From Scilla litardierei (lineage: Eukaryota > Streptophyta > Magnoliopsida > Asparagales > Asparagaceae), in NCBI GenBank assembly GCA_030789695.1, contig CM061136.1:130052648-130116647 (forward strand): a DNA stretch of 64,000 nucleotides, read 5' to 3'. Shown here in pieces: positions 10,912-21,600 of the stretch (its first letter is position 1; each line of letters starts with the position of its first letter). A program made the position numbers and the translations under genes. A model generated the notes under the pieces. It saw only the letters and a program-made list of their open reading frames with translations, searched no databases and was not told where the DNA came from.

Positions 10912-12634
10912 TGACCGACGCACCGTTTACGGTTTGGGTGCGGTGTCGTCTTACCGCAAGTGCATGGTTAGTGTAGGGTGTGGGTTTATCAAACTCAGGG
11001 AGGTGGATGGCTTGAATGACTACTAGCCTCGCCTAGGTTGTGTGCTAGCTACGCGGATAATGTGGGTGGAAGTGTAGAAATAAAAGAAAGAAATAAAAAG
11101 ACACGAAATGAATCCCCGCTAACACGGGCTAGAGCATTCATGGCACTTGGCATTTGACTTGATCCAGGGTGAGACATTAACCCAAAAGGTGGTACCTAGC
11201 ATCCATGGCCCGATATTCCGGTCGGTGCCAAGTACGCTAGGCCTACCCGGTTCCGGACGGTGGGCATTCTCATGTCCATTAACACCTTCCGCAACCGGGA
11301 GCATTAAGGCCACAATGATAACTCCCAACACTTCGTCCAATCCGTTCCCATGCGCGAGGACTCAATGACTACACTAGGGGTGTGAGCTGTGGCTAGGGAG
11401 TCAACCGCCAAGTTTATTCCCCCTTGGCCCGACGGTCAGAGGCGGTCTTTTTCCCGTCAATGACAATGAAACACCCCAGCGTAACCCTAATGGCCAAATA
11501 GGTCGAATGTGATTTCTAGCAATACATCGAAGCGGATCTTGACTGGACAAGACACCAGACCCCAATCCCCAACACAACTAGTGTATTGCCAAACGAATTG
11601 GACCCAGATTGCTAGAAATCCCCATTGACACATTTCATCGAACACATGCCATGCAACCAAGTCAAACCTAGTTTTCCAAGCATCAATCCTACCCCAACCC
11701 ATATTAGGGTTCATCAAGAGCTACTCAATGGTGGAGAACATAAAAGAAAGCAATAAAATGACAAACACACATTCACCATTGAGCAAAATGAAAACAATAC
11801 AAAACAAAGGAAAATAAGAGAAAGAAATACTTATCTTGAGTTTGAATCTTCAATCCATTACAAGACTTATTGAACAAAAGACCTAATCTAAACTAATCTA
11901 AGTCTCACAAGAGAAAGGGGCAAAAAAGCCCTAAAAACTGAGGAAGATCCCCTTTCAGTCGGCCAACCTCGTGTATTTATAGCCCCACTTCGAAACCCTA
12001 ATGGTTCGGGTCCAAACCCGTAGAAAAATCGCCACCCGATCGGTTGATGAGTCAACCGATCGGGTGAGAGCTTTGAAGATCTTCAACCATCAACCGATCG
12101 GGTGAGAGCTTTGAAGATCTTCAACCGGGCGCACTGCCCGAGCGGTTGGAGAGAGCGGGTCGTCGGTTGAGCTCTCCAGGTCATTTTTTTGGGAGAATCG
12201 GCTACAGATGAACCGATCGGGTGAGATGTCACCCGATCGGTTGGAATTTAGCACATTCAGACAGAGAGTTTCGTCGGTTCACCCGATCGCGGAACCGGTC
12301 GGGTGAGTTGCTACTCTTCTTTAGTTGTCGTCCGGGTAGGATACGCGTGCATCAACCGATCGGGTGGATGTGTCCACCCGATCGGTTGAGGGCTGAAATA
12401 TAGATTTATTTGTCGTTTGGCCCTCTGGATTGCACGTGACTCCTCCCGTTGCTCTAGGGACTCATTATATCTTCTTTTTACGTCCCTAACGCTGGAAATC
12501 TCCTGCATTCGCACAAAGACATGAAGAAAGTGAAAAGATACAAAAAACACAAAAGAACGGGTATGAAACGATGGAAATCAACGGAAAATCACAAAGAAGA
12601 CGTGCGTGAATATATAGAATATAAACGCTCGTCA
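10912..12634 (-). repeat. 3' LTR of B
   Basis: TGACCG..GCTCGTCA in plus orientation. It differs from the other LTR mainly by a duplication of about 39 bp near 12055-12130 (GAGAGCTTTGAAGATCTTCA occurs twice), giving seven CCGATCGG cores instead of six. TATA box (minus) at 11974-11981. Confidence 0.9.
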
Positions 12635-12665
12635 AAATCCCCCAAGTTGAACCCTTCCTCGTCCT
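12635..12665 (-). promoter_or_regulatory. PPT and conserved pre-LTR segment of B
   Basis: On the minus strand TTCCTCGAGGACGAG is followed 12 bases later by TTGGGGGATTT and then the LTR start TGACGAG. The same arrangement precedes the 3' LTRs of H and E. Confidence 0.8.
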
Positions 12666-13538
12666 CGAGGAAGAAGAGTGAGAGTAGGAGCTCGGAGGGC
12701 AAAATAGAGAGACAGAGACGGAAAGAGAAAACAAAATCCTAGATCGCCTATCAGAGCCAACAAAATCAAACACGCCACACTAAGCAAGCATACGACAAAA
12801 CACAACACCAAACCAAGGAATGTGAGTCCAAACAAGTGTCGTGGGCCCACGCAGTGAAGCGCGAGTGAGTGTGGTCGTGCGCTAGCAGACGGTGTCGCTA
12901 TCTACATTGTGCAATAAGGCTCCATATACACATACCCAAAGAAAGACCCAAGTATCGATTCAATTTGAAATCGCGGTGAATAGTAGCTCAAGCATGCATG
13001 AGAAGAGTATAAGAATAGAAGCGTATCATGCATCGAGGGCTCCACAGCTAGGGACAAGGAAATCACCACACTATAGCCTAGATAATCGCTAGAAGGTCCC
13101 TATGCCAAGTGTTTTTGAAAACGATGGAGGTTGAGAAGATGTGGAGTAGAACACTCGGTGCAATTCTCGCCTTCCCTTTATTCTCGGCAGGTATGAAAAT
13201 ATTCATACTGGAATTTTTTTGGGCTTTGCTTATTTGTATTTTTTTTTGGATTTTTGGCCATACGTATCTTCTTTTTTCTTTTTCTCTTTTCTTTTCTTTT
13301 TGGGTTTTTCTTTTATCTCTCTTTTTTTGGATTTTTGGGCTTTTGGGATAAATACATGTGTGTACTCTCCCAAGTGAGAGAACGGTACACGACGAGGGGA
13401 TTTGCACCAAGTAAAATAAAAAAGAAATCAGATTCTAAACACTTGGGCAAAGGAGATTTTTTCGCTAATCAGAGCATAGGCTAAATGGGTTATCCTAGTC
13501 CTAATTGTGGAATCCCGACACATGCGAATTGAAGTATA

Positions 13539-13540
<2 letters not shown>

Positions 13541-13612
<72 letters not shown>
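13541..13612. repeat. (AT)36 microsatellite
   Basis: 72 bp of uninterrupted AT dinucleotides in the 3' non-coding part of B. Open frames here (YIYIYI) are artefacts. Confidence 0.95.
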
Positions 13613-13615
<3 letters not shown>

Positions 13616-13969
13616 TATAGAAGCAGATAGGAGAAGCAAATACCGCATATTCAAATCGAAGCATGATAATCTAGGGGTCATTCCTAGGACATGTATATAA
13701 ATCAAAATCACAAAGTAGAAGCACACTATAAGCCAGTCACGACACACGACTCACAAAAAAGCTAAGTGGACCCACGATGCATGAAATACAAGAGGACTCA
13801 GCTTCCTAGGGTTAGTGAATGTGATTATCAAAGCCACGCTAGGTGTGTGTGTGATTTAGTGGCAATTCATCATATGGGATCATCTTTAGGAGAAAGAGAT
13901 AAAAAGAGAAGAAGAAAAAAGAAAAACACGATGAAAACGACTCAAAAACGAAGAAAAAGACTCAAAAGA

Positions 13970-14016
13970 CGCACGAAGTGCGACTCCCCCAAGCTGAAAC
14001 TTGCATTGCCCTCAAT
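13970..14016 (-). promoter_or_regulatory. Conserved ATTGAGG / CTTGGGGGAG / hairpin motif, B copy
   Basis: Minus strand: ATTGAGGGCAAT (14016-14005), AGCTTGGGGGAG (13995-13984), then CGCAC-TTC-GTGCG (13982-13970), a perfect 5-bp stem. It corresponds in order and spacing to 55400-55445 (E) and 35654-35697 (H). Confidence 0.75.
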
Positions 14017-14500
14017 GCAATAAAAGTAAATACGGGAGGGCAAAGAAAATGGGGGGGGGGGGATACGCACCGACACAAAATAATGAAAAACATGAAAAAA
14101 CACACAAACAAAACTGAAAAATAAAGAAAAAGAAACACTCAAATAAAAGATATAAAACACGATAAAAGAACACAAAGACACAGATACAAAACAACGACAC
14201 GCTAAAACATGCACACAAATCAATTTCCCCCAAGCAGAACATGACAATGCTAGCGAAATGATATGATCAATGTGATGCAGAAATATGCTAGGGGAAAATC
14301 GGAAAAGAAAAGAAAGAAATCAAAATGCAGGAGAGACGGTGTGCTCATTCTCCTCAGAAGAGAATGTGGGGGTGAAATGATAGAAGGGCACGACATGAAG
14401 GGTTATTATGATGCAAAAGCAAATTTTAGATATGCTCCCCTCGCCAATGAGAGGAGACGAGATTATTCAAATCTAAACTAGAAAGCGGTAAATTTTTACA

Positions 14501-15862
14501 CTACTGGATTAGGATACACCTGAGCATAGGTGGATCCAAGATCTGGAGTGGGGCAGGTAGCTGCTCTAAATGCTCCTTCTGTGGCTCCGCCAGAAGCACT
14601 GTGCCACGTGTGCCAATGGACCCAAGCAATGCACCTCCAAGCATCCCTCGTAGGTGTCCACCTGTGACCTGCAAAGGACGAGGTGCATTAGTCCATGGCA
14701 AGAAATTATTTCCCAAAATAAATGTATCCCAGAGATAATCGTCAACATGAGATGGAAAAATAATAAAAGGGTGACGAATACTCGCTGAGAATGGGTCGCT
14801 ATCCTCTGTACTAGCGACCACCAAATCCTCGCTCTCCATGAGAAGTGGCACTCCAGGTGGTGACGCATTATAGCATACCTCAAAGGAAGTAGGTCTTGTG
14901 TCCTGCGAGAGATATGGTGTGTCAAAAATATATAAGTCTAAAGGAATAGGATGTGAAAAGCGAGACTTAAATGTGGAGTGAGAGTGAGTATGAAAATCTC
15001 CCTGAATAGGGGCAATATGCTCAAGTAGATGCTCAGCCGCAGAAGTAATGGGGAGCGACGGTAGAGGTAGATGTGACTCGGGCTCCATGAAGTGGACGAT
15101 CGTATCCAAGCCCTCATGCACATCCTCCTCGACGGTATGCTCATACTCCACCATCTGACCGATGTCCTGAATGACATCCTCATGGTTGACCACGGACCAA
15201 GGAAGAAGCTGCGACAGAGATGGCTGTGGAGGTGGATGTAGAGCGGACCCCTCGTATGTGGTCATGGTGTCCTCGTCCTCACACACATCCTCCTCACCGG
15301 TATGCATAATCTCTGTGTTCTCCTCGGTGCCCTCGTAGGACTCATGTGTGGTATCCAAATCAAGATGAGAAGTCTCTCCCCCAAATCCTAGAGACATCTC
15401 CCCATCCTCACTATCACCATCAAAAAATGCTTCGTCATCCAAGTGGTAGTGTTGGAAAAATGGGGTATCGGCATAAGATTTGTCTATGGGGGCCGATGAG
15501 ATGGTGGTCTCAACCATGAAAGTGGGTATATCCTCTCCTTCATCCCCTCTCCTCGGTGTAGGCTCGGTGATTGGTACCATGAAGTCTTGTAATAATTGGC
15601 CTTGGTTAAACATGGCACTTTCAAGGAGAGACACGAGGCTTGATTCTTCTTGTGTTGATGGATGGATATAAGGTTGAGGAAATGGATAGGAGGTGTTTGG
15701 GCAATGGTTGTGGGAAAATGTTTGGCCTTGGTGTTGGGGGAGGCTCTCAAGCGTAAATGGGCAATCATAATACATGTGTCCCGCCATCCCACAAGTCTCA
15801 CAAACCACAACTGAATAAGGATCGTATCCTCCCATCTGAGCATCGAAATTTGATCTCCACAT
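14501..15862 (-). CDS. ORF of B: gag-like protein of unknown function
   Basis: 453 residues, uninterrupted. It starts 176 bp after the PBS, which supports the first ATG. Near the N terminus is a zinc knuckle, C21-X2-C24-X4-H29-X4-C34 (CETCGMAGHMYYDC). The middle (about 60-350) is acidic and low in complexity, with no domain I recognise. The C-terminal 80 residues include WDTFILGNNFLPW, GMLGGALLG, LLAEP and QILDPP. These match the end of E's ORF (WKTFILGKN, MLGAALL, HLAEP, KILDP), so this is a conserved family and not chance coding. The knuckle suggests RNA binding; a role in packaging by proteins of an autonomous partner is inference. Confidence 0.8.
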   Translation of the reverse strand: MWRSNFDAQMGGYDPYSVVVCETCGMAGHMYYDCPFTLESLPQHQGQTFSHNHCPNTSYPFPQPYIHPSTQEESSLVSLLESAMFNQGQLLQDFMVPITEPTPRRGDEGEDIPTFMVETTISSAPIDKSYADTPFFQHYHLDDEAFFDGDSEDGEMSLGFGGETSHLDLDTTHESYEGTEENTEIMHTGEEDVCEDEDTMTTYEGSALHPPPQPSLSQLLPWSVVNHEDVIQDIGQMVEYEHTVEEDVHEGLDTIVHFMEPESHLPLPSLPITSAAEHLLEHIAPIQGDFHTHSHSTFKSRFSHPIPLDLYIFDTPYLSQDTRPTSFEVCYNASPPGVPLLMESEDLVVASTEDSDPFSASIRHPFIIFPSHVDDYLWDTFILGNNFLPWTNAPRPLQVTGGHLRGMLGGALLGSIGTRGTVLLAEPQKEHLEQLPAPLQILDPPMLRCILIQ

Positions 15863-16038
15863 GGTTACACCAAAGATACCTGGACAACAAAAATAAGAGA
15901 ACTAGAGAGGAGCGTCAATAGTACAAGAGAATAACAAAAAGATAATATAATGGTGGGGGAAAAATTTCTCGGTTATTGTATTTGTTTTTTATGCGTAGTC
16001 TAACGAACCCAAGCTGAGCTAATATCAAACCGAATGCC

Positions 16039-16056
16039 TCCCCGGCAACGGCCCCA
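16039..16056 (-). promoter_or_regulatory. PBS of B
   Basis: The reverse complement is TGGGGCCGTTGCCGGGGA, one base from the Athila/Tat-type TGGCGCCGTTGCCGGGGA (generally assigned to tRNA-Asp). It lies 6 bp inside the 5' LTR. Confidence 0.85.
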
Positions 16057-17122
16057 AAAACTTGACCTGCACCCCGTTTACGGTTTGGGCACGGTGTCGT
16101 CTTACCGCAAGTGAACGGTAGTGTAGGGTGCAGGTTTATCGAACTCAGGGAGGTGGATGGCTTGAATGGCTACTAGCCTCGTCTAGGTTGTGTGCTAGCT
16201 ACGCGGATAATGTGGGTGGAAGTGTAGAAATAAAAGAAAGAAATAAAAAGACACGAAATGAATCCCCGCTAACACGGGCTAGAGCATTCATGACACTTGG
16301 CATTTGACTTGATCCAGGGTGAGACATTGCCCCAAAAGGTGGTACCTAGCGTCCATGGCCCGATATTCTGGTCGGTACCAAGTACGCTAGGCCTACCGGT
16401 TCCGGACGGTGGGCATTCCCATGTCCATTAACACCTTCTGCAACTGGGAGCATTAAGGCCACAATGATAACTCCCAACACTTCGTCCAATCCGTTCCCAC
16501 GCGCGAGGACTCAATGTCTACACTAGGGGTGTGAGCTGTGGCTAGGGAGTCAACCGCCAAGTTTATTCCCCATTGGCCCGACGGTCAGAGGCGGTCTTTT
16601 TCCCGTCAATGACAATGAAACACCCCCACGTAACCCTAATGGCCAAATAGGTCGAATGTGATTTCTAGCAATACATCGAAGCGGATCTTGACTGGACAAG
16701 ACACCGGACCCCAATCCCCAACACAACTAGTGTATTGCCAAACGAATTGGACCCAGATTGCTAGAAATTCCCATTGACACATTTCATCGAACACATGCCA
16801 TGCAACCAAGTCAAACCTAGTTTTCCAAGCATCAATCCTACCCTAACCCATATTAGGGTTCATCAAGAGCTACTCAATGGTGGAGAACATAAAAGAAAGC
16901 AATAAAAATGACAAACACACATTCACCATTGAGCAAAATGAAAACAATACAAAACAAAGGAAAATAAGAGAAAGAAATACTTATCTTGAGTTTGAATCTT
17001 CAATCCATTACAAGACTTATTGAACAAAAGACCTAATCTAAACTAATCTAAGTCTCACAAGAGAAAGGGGCAAAAAGCCCTAAAAACTGAGGAAGATCCC
17101 CTTTCAGTCGGCCAACCTTGTG

Positions 17123-17130
17123 TATTTATA
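17123..17130 (-). promoter_or_regulatory. TATA box of the B 5' LTR
   Basis: TATAAATA on the minus strand, about 55 bp downstream of the last dyad. The 3' LTR has the same box at 11974-11981. Confidence 0.7.
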
Positions 17131-17184
17131 GCCCCACTTCGAAACCCTAATGGTTCGGGTCCAAACCCGCAGAAAAATCGCCAC

Positions 17185-17495
17185 CCGATCGGTTGTTGAG
17201 TCAACCGATCGGGTGAGAGCTTTGAAGATCTTCAACCGGGCACACTGCCCGAGCGGTTGGAGAGAGCGGGTCGTCGGTTGAGCTCTCCGGGTCATTTTTT
17301 GGGAGAATCGGCTACAGATGAACCGATCGGGTGAGATGTCACCCGATCGGTTGGAATTCAATACATTCAGACAGAGAGTTTCGTCGGTTCACCCGATCGC
17401 GGAACCGGTCGGGTGAGCTGCTACTCTTCTTTAGTTGCCGTCCGGGTAGGATACGCGTGCATCAACCGATCGGGTGGCTGTGTCCACCCGATCGG
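17185..17495. repeat. Paired CCGATCGG dyads in the B LTR
   Basis: Cores have centres at 17188.5 and 17208.5 (20 bp), 17326.5 and 17346.5 (20 bp), and 17469.5 and 17491.5 (22 bp). Within each pair one site is CACCCGATCGGTTG and the other its inverse CAACCGATCGGGTG. A further imperfect pair near 17396 and 17408 is 12 bp apart. The counterpart in the 3' LTR is at about 12035-12390. Confidence 0.85.
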
Positions 17496-17749
17496 TTGAG
17501 GGCTGAAATATGGATTTATTCGTCGTTTGGCCCTCTGGATCGCGCGTGACTCCTCCCGTTGCTCTGAGGACTCATTATATCTTCTTGTTATGTCCCCAAC
17601 GCTGGAAATCTCCTGCATTCGCACAAAGACATGAAGAAAGTGAAAAGATACAAAAAACACGAAAGAACGGGTATGAAACGATGGAAATCAACGGAAAATC
17701 ACAAAGAAGACGTGCGTGAATATATAGAATATAAACACTCGTCATCCCC

Positions 17750-19030
17750 CTTGTTTTCAGGAAAAACTAATAACGAGACCCTCCCTCCTGAAAGTGGGAT
17801 TAGAGTCTCCTGGTTTCTTAGAGAGAATTCATAGCGACATTTGCGGGCCTATTCACCCCGCAAGTGGCCCATTTCAGTACTTCATGGTACTGATTGATGC
17901 ATCTACAAAATGGTCTTATGTGTGCCTTATGTCCACTCGCAACCTAGCTTTCCCAAAGCTATTGGCACAAATAATTAGGTTGCATGCTTATTTTCCCGAT
18001 AATCATATCAAGAAATTACGTCTTGATAATGCGGGTGAATTCACTTCGCAAGTCTTCGAAGACTATTGCCGGGCAACGGGTATTGAAGTTGAACATCCTG
18101 TAGCTCATGTTCACACCCAGAATGGATTAGCAGAGTCTCTTATAAAGAGACTACAATGGATCACATGTTTATTGCTCATGCAATCCCAGTTGCATGTAGA
18201 TGCTTGGGGGCATGCTATATTGCATGCCGCATCGCTGATTAGGATAAGGCCCTCAGGTGGCCATATATTATCCCCAATGCAGCTAGCATAAGGTGCACCC
18301 CCAGATATCCCTCATTTGAGAGTGATTGGTTGTGCGGTATATGTCCCAATAGCACCACCTCAGAGGACCAAAATGGGTCCTCAGTGTCGTCTTGGTATCT
18401 ATATTGGGTTTGTTTCGCCCTCTATTATTAGATACTTGGACCTCTTATGGGGGACGCATTTAAGGCACGTCTTGATGACTGTGAATTCGATGAGAAAAGT
18501 TTTTCAAAACTGGACACATAGTCTAAGAAGCCTAACGCTTTAGAGACCATTTCTTGGGACAATAAGTCTTTGTCTCTTTATGATCCGCGTACTAATCTGT
18601 GTGAAGATGAGATCCTGAAGATACTTCACATTCAGAACACAGTACACCTTCTACCGGATAAATTTACGGACAACCAGAAGATTGTTCGTTCACACGTCCC
18701 TCTGCCAACACGCCAGCTAGGCTTGACATCCTCAAAGATGGATGGCATCCGCCGGCAGCAGAATTGGTTGTACCTCAATTGAAAAGAGGACGCCCGCCAG
18801 GTTCAAAAGATAAAGTTTCTCGAAAGAGGAAGATTCCTGGTAATAATAAGATGATCCCTCCACAGTATGTTGAGCTCAGACCAGCAACCTCTCCTCTCCT
18901 TATTTCCCCTGCAGAGGAAACGATAGGAGAAACATCATTAAATTACGTACGTACTGGAGAGATACTGGAAAAAAATAGCAATGTCGTCGACGACGATTTT
19001 GCGTTTGCTATTGCCGTTCACGTCGCTTAA
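17750..19030 (+). pseudogene. A pol, part 2: integrase core
   Basis: After B and the TSD the frame resumes in phase with the codon broken at 10911, giving the second zinc-site cysteine (CFQEK). The integrase core has the D of HSDICGP, the D of LRLDNAGEF and the E of NGLAESLIKR, so the DDE triad is complete. An in-frame TAA is at 18289-18291. The conserved segment VYVPIAPPQRTKMGPQ follows, then a frameshift near 18440 into SLSLYDPRTN, another near 18730, and a stop at 19028-19030. The C-terminal linker is therefore in several frames. Confidence 0.8.
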
Positions 19031-20662
19031 TACGACGATGACGTCGAACTACGATCTCTAGCAGAATGTAAACGCAGAGATGATTGGCCAAAGTGGGACG
19101 AGGCAATAAGAGTAGACCTGGACTCACTCTTGAAACGCAAAGTCTTTGGACCAGTAGTTCAAACACATGTATGTGTTAAACCTGTGGGATATAAGTGGGT
19201 CTTCATCAGAAAAAGAAATGAAGAAAATGTGATCGTACGCTACACGGCTCGTCTTGTAGTACAGGGTTTTTCCCAAAGATCGGGGATTGATTATGAAGAT
19301 ACATATTCCCCAGTCATGGATGCGATCACTTTTCGGTTCTTGCTTAGCCTATCATCTCCGGAAAGCCTAGAAATGCAGCTCATGGACATTGTGACTGCAT
19401 ATCTATATGGCGATATAGATAAAGAAATCTATATGAGACTTTCAGATGGGTTTAATTTACCCCCAGAGATGAAAGAGAGACATCGGGACGTCTTCTCGGT
19501 AAGGCTTCAAAGACCATTATATGGTCTAAAGCAATCATGAAAGATGTGGTATAACAGATTAAGTGTTTTCCTTGTACATCAAGGATTCAAAAACAATGAA
19601 GTCTGCATGTGTATCTGTATCAAAAGAACGGGAACATGATTTGTCATCGTTGCAGTTTATGTTGATGACTTAAATCTCATAGGATCTCCTGCAGAGATCA
19701 ATGAGATATCTGAAAGCCTAAAGCATACCTTCGAAATGAAAGACCTAAGCAAAACAAGGTATTGTCTTGGCTTATAGATTGAACACGTATGAGGTGGAAT
19801 CCTATTACACCAATCAAATTATACAAGAAATTTTTTAAACAAGTTTAGAATGGAACATTGTCATCCTTTAAGTACTCATATGGTTGTAAGATCACTGGAT
19901 ATTCATAAGGACCCCTTCCGGCCGCTAGAAGAGGGGGAGGAGTTATTGGGTCCTGAAGTACCCTACCTTAGTGCCATTGGAGCACTTCTATATCTGGCAA
20001 ACTGCACGCGTCCCGATATAGCGTTCGCAGTTAATCTACTTACCAGACATAGTGCTGCGCCTACAAAGCACCACTGGAATGGAGTAAAGCATCTTCTACG
20101 CTACCTCCAGGGTTATATAGATCTGGGACTATACTACCAGAGAGGTTTCTCCTCCCAGTTGCTTGGTTATGCTAATGCAAGTTACCAATCGGATCCTCAC
20201 ACAGCAAAATCACAAACTGGTTTTGTGTTTACCTATGGAGGAACGGCAATCTCATCGAGATCGGTAAAGCAAACCACCACAGCAACATCATCCAACCACG
20301 CTGAACTCATTGCGATCCATGAAGCAAGCAAAGAGTGTTTTTGGCTTCGCTTCGTCGTCCAACATATCTTAGATGCCACTGGCCTGAAGACTGGAGATCT
20401 TGAGCACACTGTCTTGTATGAAGACAACTCTGCATGCATTGCACAACTCAAAAAGGGCTACATCAAGGGCGACAGAACGAAACACATTTCTCCCAAATTC
20501 TTCTGGACGCACGATCTACAGAAGAACGAGGAGGTTGAGATTCAACAGATCCAGTCCTGCAACAACTTAGCTGATCTTTTTACTAAATCTTTACCGAGAT
20601 GTATTTTTGTAAAACTTGTAAAAGGAATAGGAATGAGACAGTTGAAAGACCTACTAGCCTGA
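19031..20662 (+). pseudogene. A pol, part 3: reverse transcriptase and RNase H
   Basis: Reverse transcriptase motifs are in order: YKWVFIRKRN, ARLVVQGFSQ, YSPVM, MDIVTAYLYG, PLYGLKQS and the catalytic box YVDDLNLIG. In-frame stops fall at 19538, 19637, 19775 and 19790. RNase H follows with GYANASYQSD, SSNHAELIA and YEDNSACI. The first catalytic aspartate (usually GYADA) is asparagine here, so the enzyme would be inactive even without the stops. The frame ends 185 bp before the 3' LTR. Confidence 0.85.
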
Positions 20663-20840
20663 AGCTTGTACGGATAAGGGAGCGTAACTTGTGTATTGCA
20701 CCCTTTTCCCTTAAGCTGTTGGTTTTTCCCACTGGGTTTTCCACAGCTAAGGTTTTAACGAGGCAAACACGATTACTCAGGATCCAGACGTATCCACTCC
20801 CTTAGCTTTATAGGCTAAGACCAAAGTAATGGATGGATAA

Positions 20841-20847
20841 AAGGGAG
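20841..20847 (+). promoter_or_regulatory. PPT of A
   Basis: AAGGGAG directly before the 3' LTR start TGTTATG at 20848. Confidence 0.75.
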
Positions 20848-21022
20848 TGTTATGAGTGAGGGGGGCCTTTGGCCTCCCCACCACTTTATCTCTCCATTAC
20901 ACCTCACTTATTGGAGTAATGGGGACATTTGGGTTCTATGCCTCTTCATATTCCCTATGATATTATAAATATAGAACCATGGCTCTTTGCCATGGTTACT
21001 CTTTGTTCTACAAATTCCAACA
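20848..21022 (+). repeat. 3' LTR of A
   Basis: 175 bp, TGTTATGAG..TTCCAACA, followed by TSD TAAGC (21023-21027). TATAAATA at 20964-20971. It differs from the 5' LTR at roughly ten positions by eye. Confidence 0.9.
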
Positions 21023-21027
21023 TAAGC

Positions 21028-21189
21028 ATAATTTTTAAGCATCTAAAATTTTATATTATAAAATTAAGTTGTTGCATGTTCAACAATTATCTCATAATTT
21101 TAAAACTAGATAATCACATTATCAGCATGTTCTCTGCAAACATATATGCATTCACATCCTTTGCAGATATTAGATCAAAATAGGCATAG
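21028..21189. other. Leader of R, right of A
   Basis: Short AT-rich piece between the A target site and R's PBS; it resembles D just left of 51444. Confidence 0.55.
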
Positions 21190-21201
21190 GCTCTGATACC
21201 A
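21190..21201 (-). promoter_or_regulatory. PBS of R
   Basis: GCTCTGATACCA, the reverse complement of TGGTATCAGAGC (3' end of initiator tRNA-Met), one base from the LTR start at 21203. Confidence 0.9.
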
Positions 21202-21202
21202 A

Positions 21203-21600
21203 TGTTAGGTCTTGAGGGACCCTTAGGGCATAAATCTATGCCCGTCCTACGTCGAATGGACGATATAAACAAAATATAGCAGCGGAAATCAGATTTATTA
21301 AACACTTTAATAAAAGGCCATAAGGATATCATTGAACTTAGCCCGGATCTCTACTATCTTGGGGTGGGTCTGACCAGCACCAAAATAAATCTAAACTACT
21401 GTAATAATATAAATATGAAAGCGTTAAAAGAACATACCCAGAATTTCTCTTCCGCAGAAAACGAAGCATCATTTTCAGCAACTATCTTTTGCGTCCCAAA
21501 GCAAGCCGCGTCCGCGCCTCTAAGATTGGACCACCCGAAGCGAGCCGACACCAAGCCTCCGAGCCAATCACTCGATGTAACTACTCTCTTTCAGGGCACG
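21203..21600 (-). repeat. 5' LTR of R, partial
   Basis: Starts TGTTAGGTCTTGAGGGACCC. The block GGACCCTTAGGGCA and the following 150 bp resemble D's LTR at 51458-51720. It stops resembling D somewhere between 21450 and 21650 and is shorter than a full LTR; the right edge is my estimate. Confidence 0.6.

Larger units (their letters stand above)
12666..14500 (-). other. 3' non-coding part of B
   Basis: About 1.8 kb without an ORF that looks coding. It contains pyrimidine- and purine-rich tracts, the AT microsatellite and the conserved hairpin motif. A second TTGGGGGAAA copy lies at about 14224-14233 (minus). Confidence 0.6.
10912..17744 (-). mobile_element. Element B: non-autonomous Athila-like LTR element with one ORF
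   Basis: LTRs at 10912-12634 and 16063-17744 (about 1.7 kb each, nearly identical by eye). TCCCC is duplicated at 10907-10911 and 17745-17749. The reversed PBS at 16039-16056 and reversed PPT at 12635-12660 fix the minus orientation. The 3.4-kb interior has a single 453-residue ORF and no protease, RT, RNase H or integrase. The ORF, the conserved hairpin motif and the pre-LTR segment are shared with E. Confidence 0.9.
16063..17744 (-). repeat. 5' LTR of B
   Basis: TGACCTGC..CACTCGTCA in plus orientation, 1682 bp. Transcription sense is minus; TATA box at 17123-17130 and dyad array upstream at 17185-17495. Confidence 0.9.
7277..21022 (+). mobile_element. Element A: Ty1/copia retrotransposon, inserted in R and split by B
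   Basis: LTRs of about 175 bp lie at 7277-7450 and 20848-21022. TAAGC is duplicated at 7272-7276 and 21023-21027. Order is LTR, PBS, long leader, gag, protease, integrase, reverse transcriptase, RNase H, PPT, LTR, the copia order. B occupies 10912-17744. Without B the element is about 6.9 kb. The coding region carries several stops and frameshifts, so A is dead. Confidence 0.9.
1..21600 (-). mobile_element. Element R: gag-only Ty1/copia-type LTR retrotransposon, nested and incomplete
   Basis: R reads on the minus strand. Its 3' LTR is at the left (cut by the window start), a gag remnant lies at 2758-3615, a long leader follows, the PBS (reverse complement of TGGTATCAGAGC) is at 21190-21201, and the start of its 5' LTR is at 21203. 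No pol is present between gag and the 3' LTR. S (3803-6149) and A (7277-21022, itself containing B) are inserted in the leader. The leader and LTR resemble those of D at 44351-53998, so R and D are members of one lineage, D having lost gag as well. The right end near 21600 is not resolved: the LTR is shorter than expected and passes into sequence I assign to G. Confidence 0.75.

Noticed and set aside
13254..14247. Hydrophobic Phe/Leu-rich and Tyr/Ile-rich frames that look like membrane proteins
   Set aside because: Caused by pyrimidine tracts and the AT microsatellite in non-coding DNA of B.
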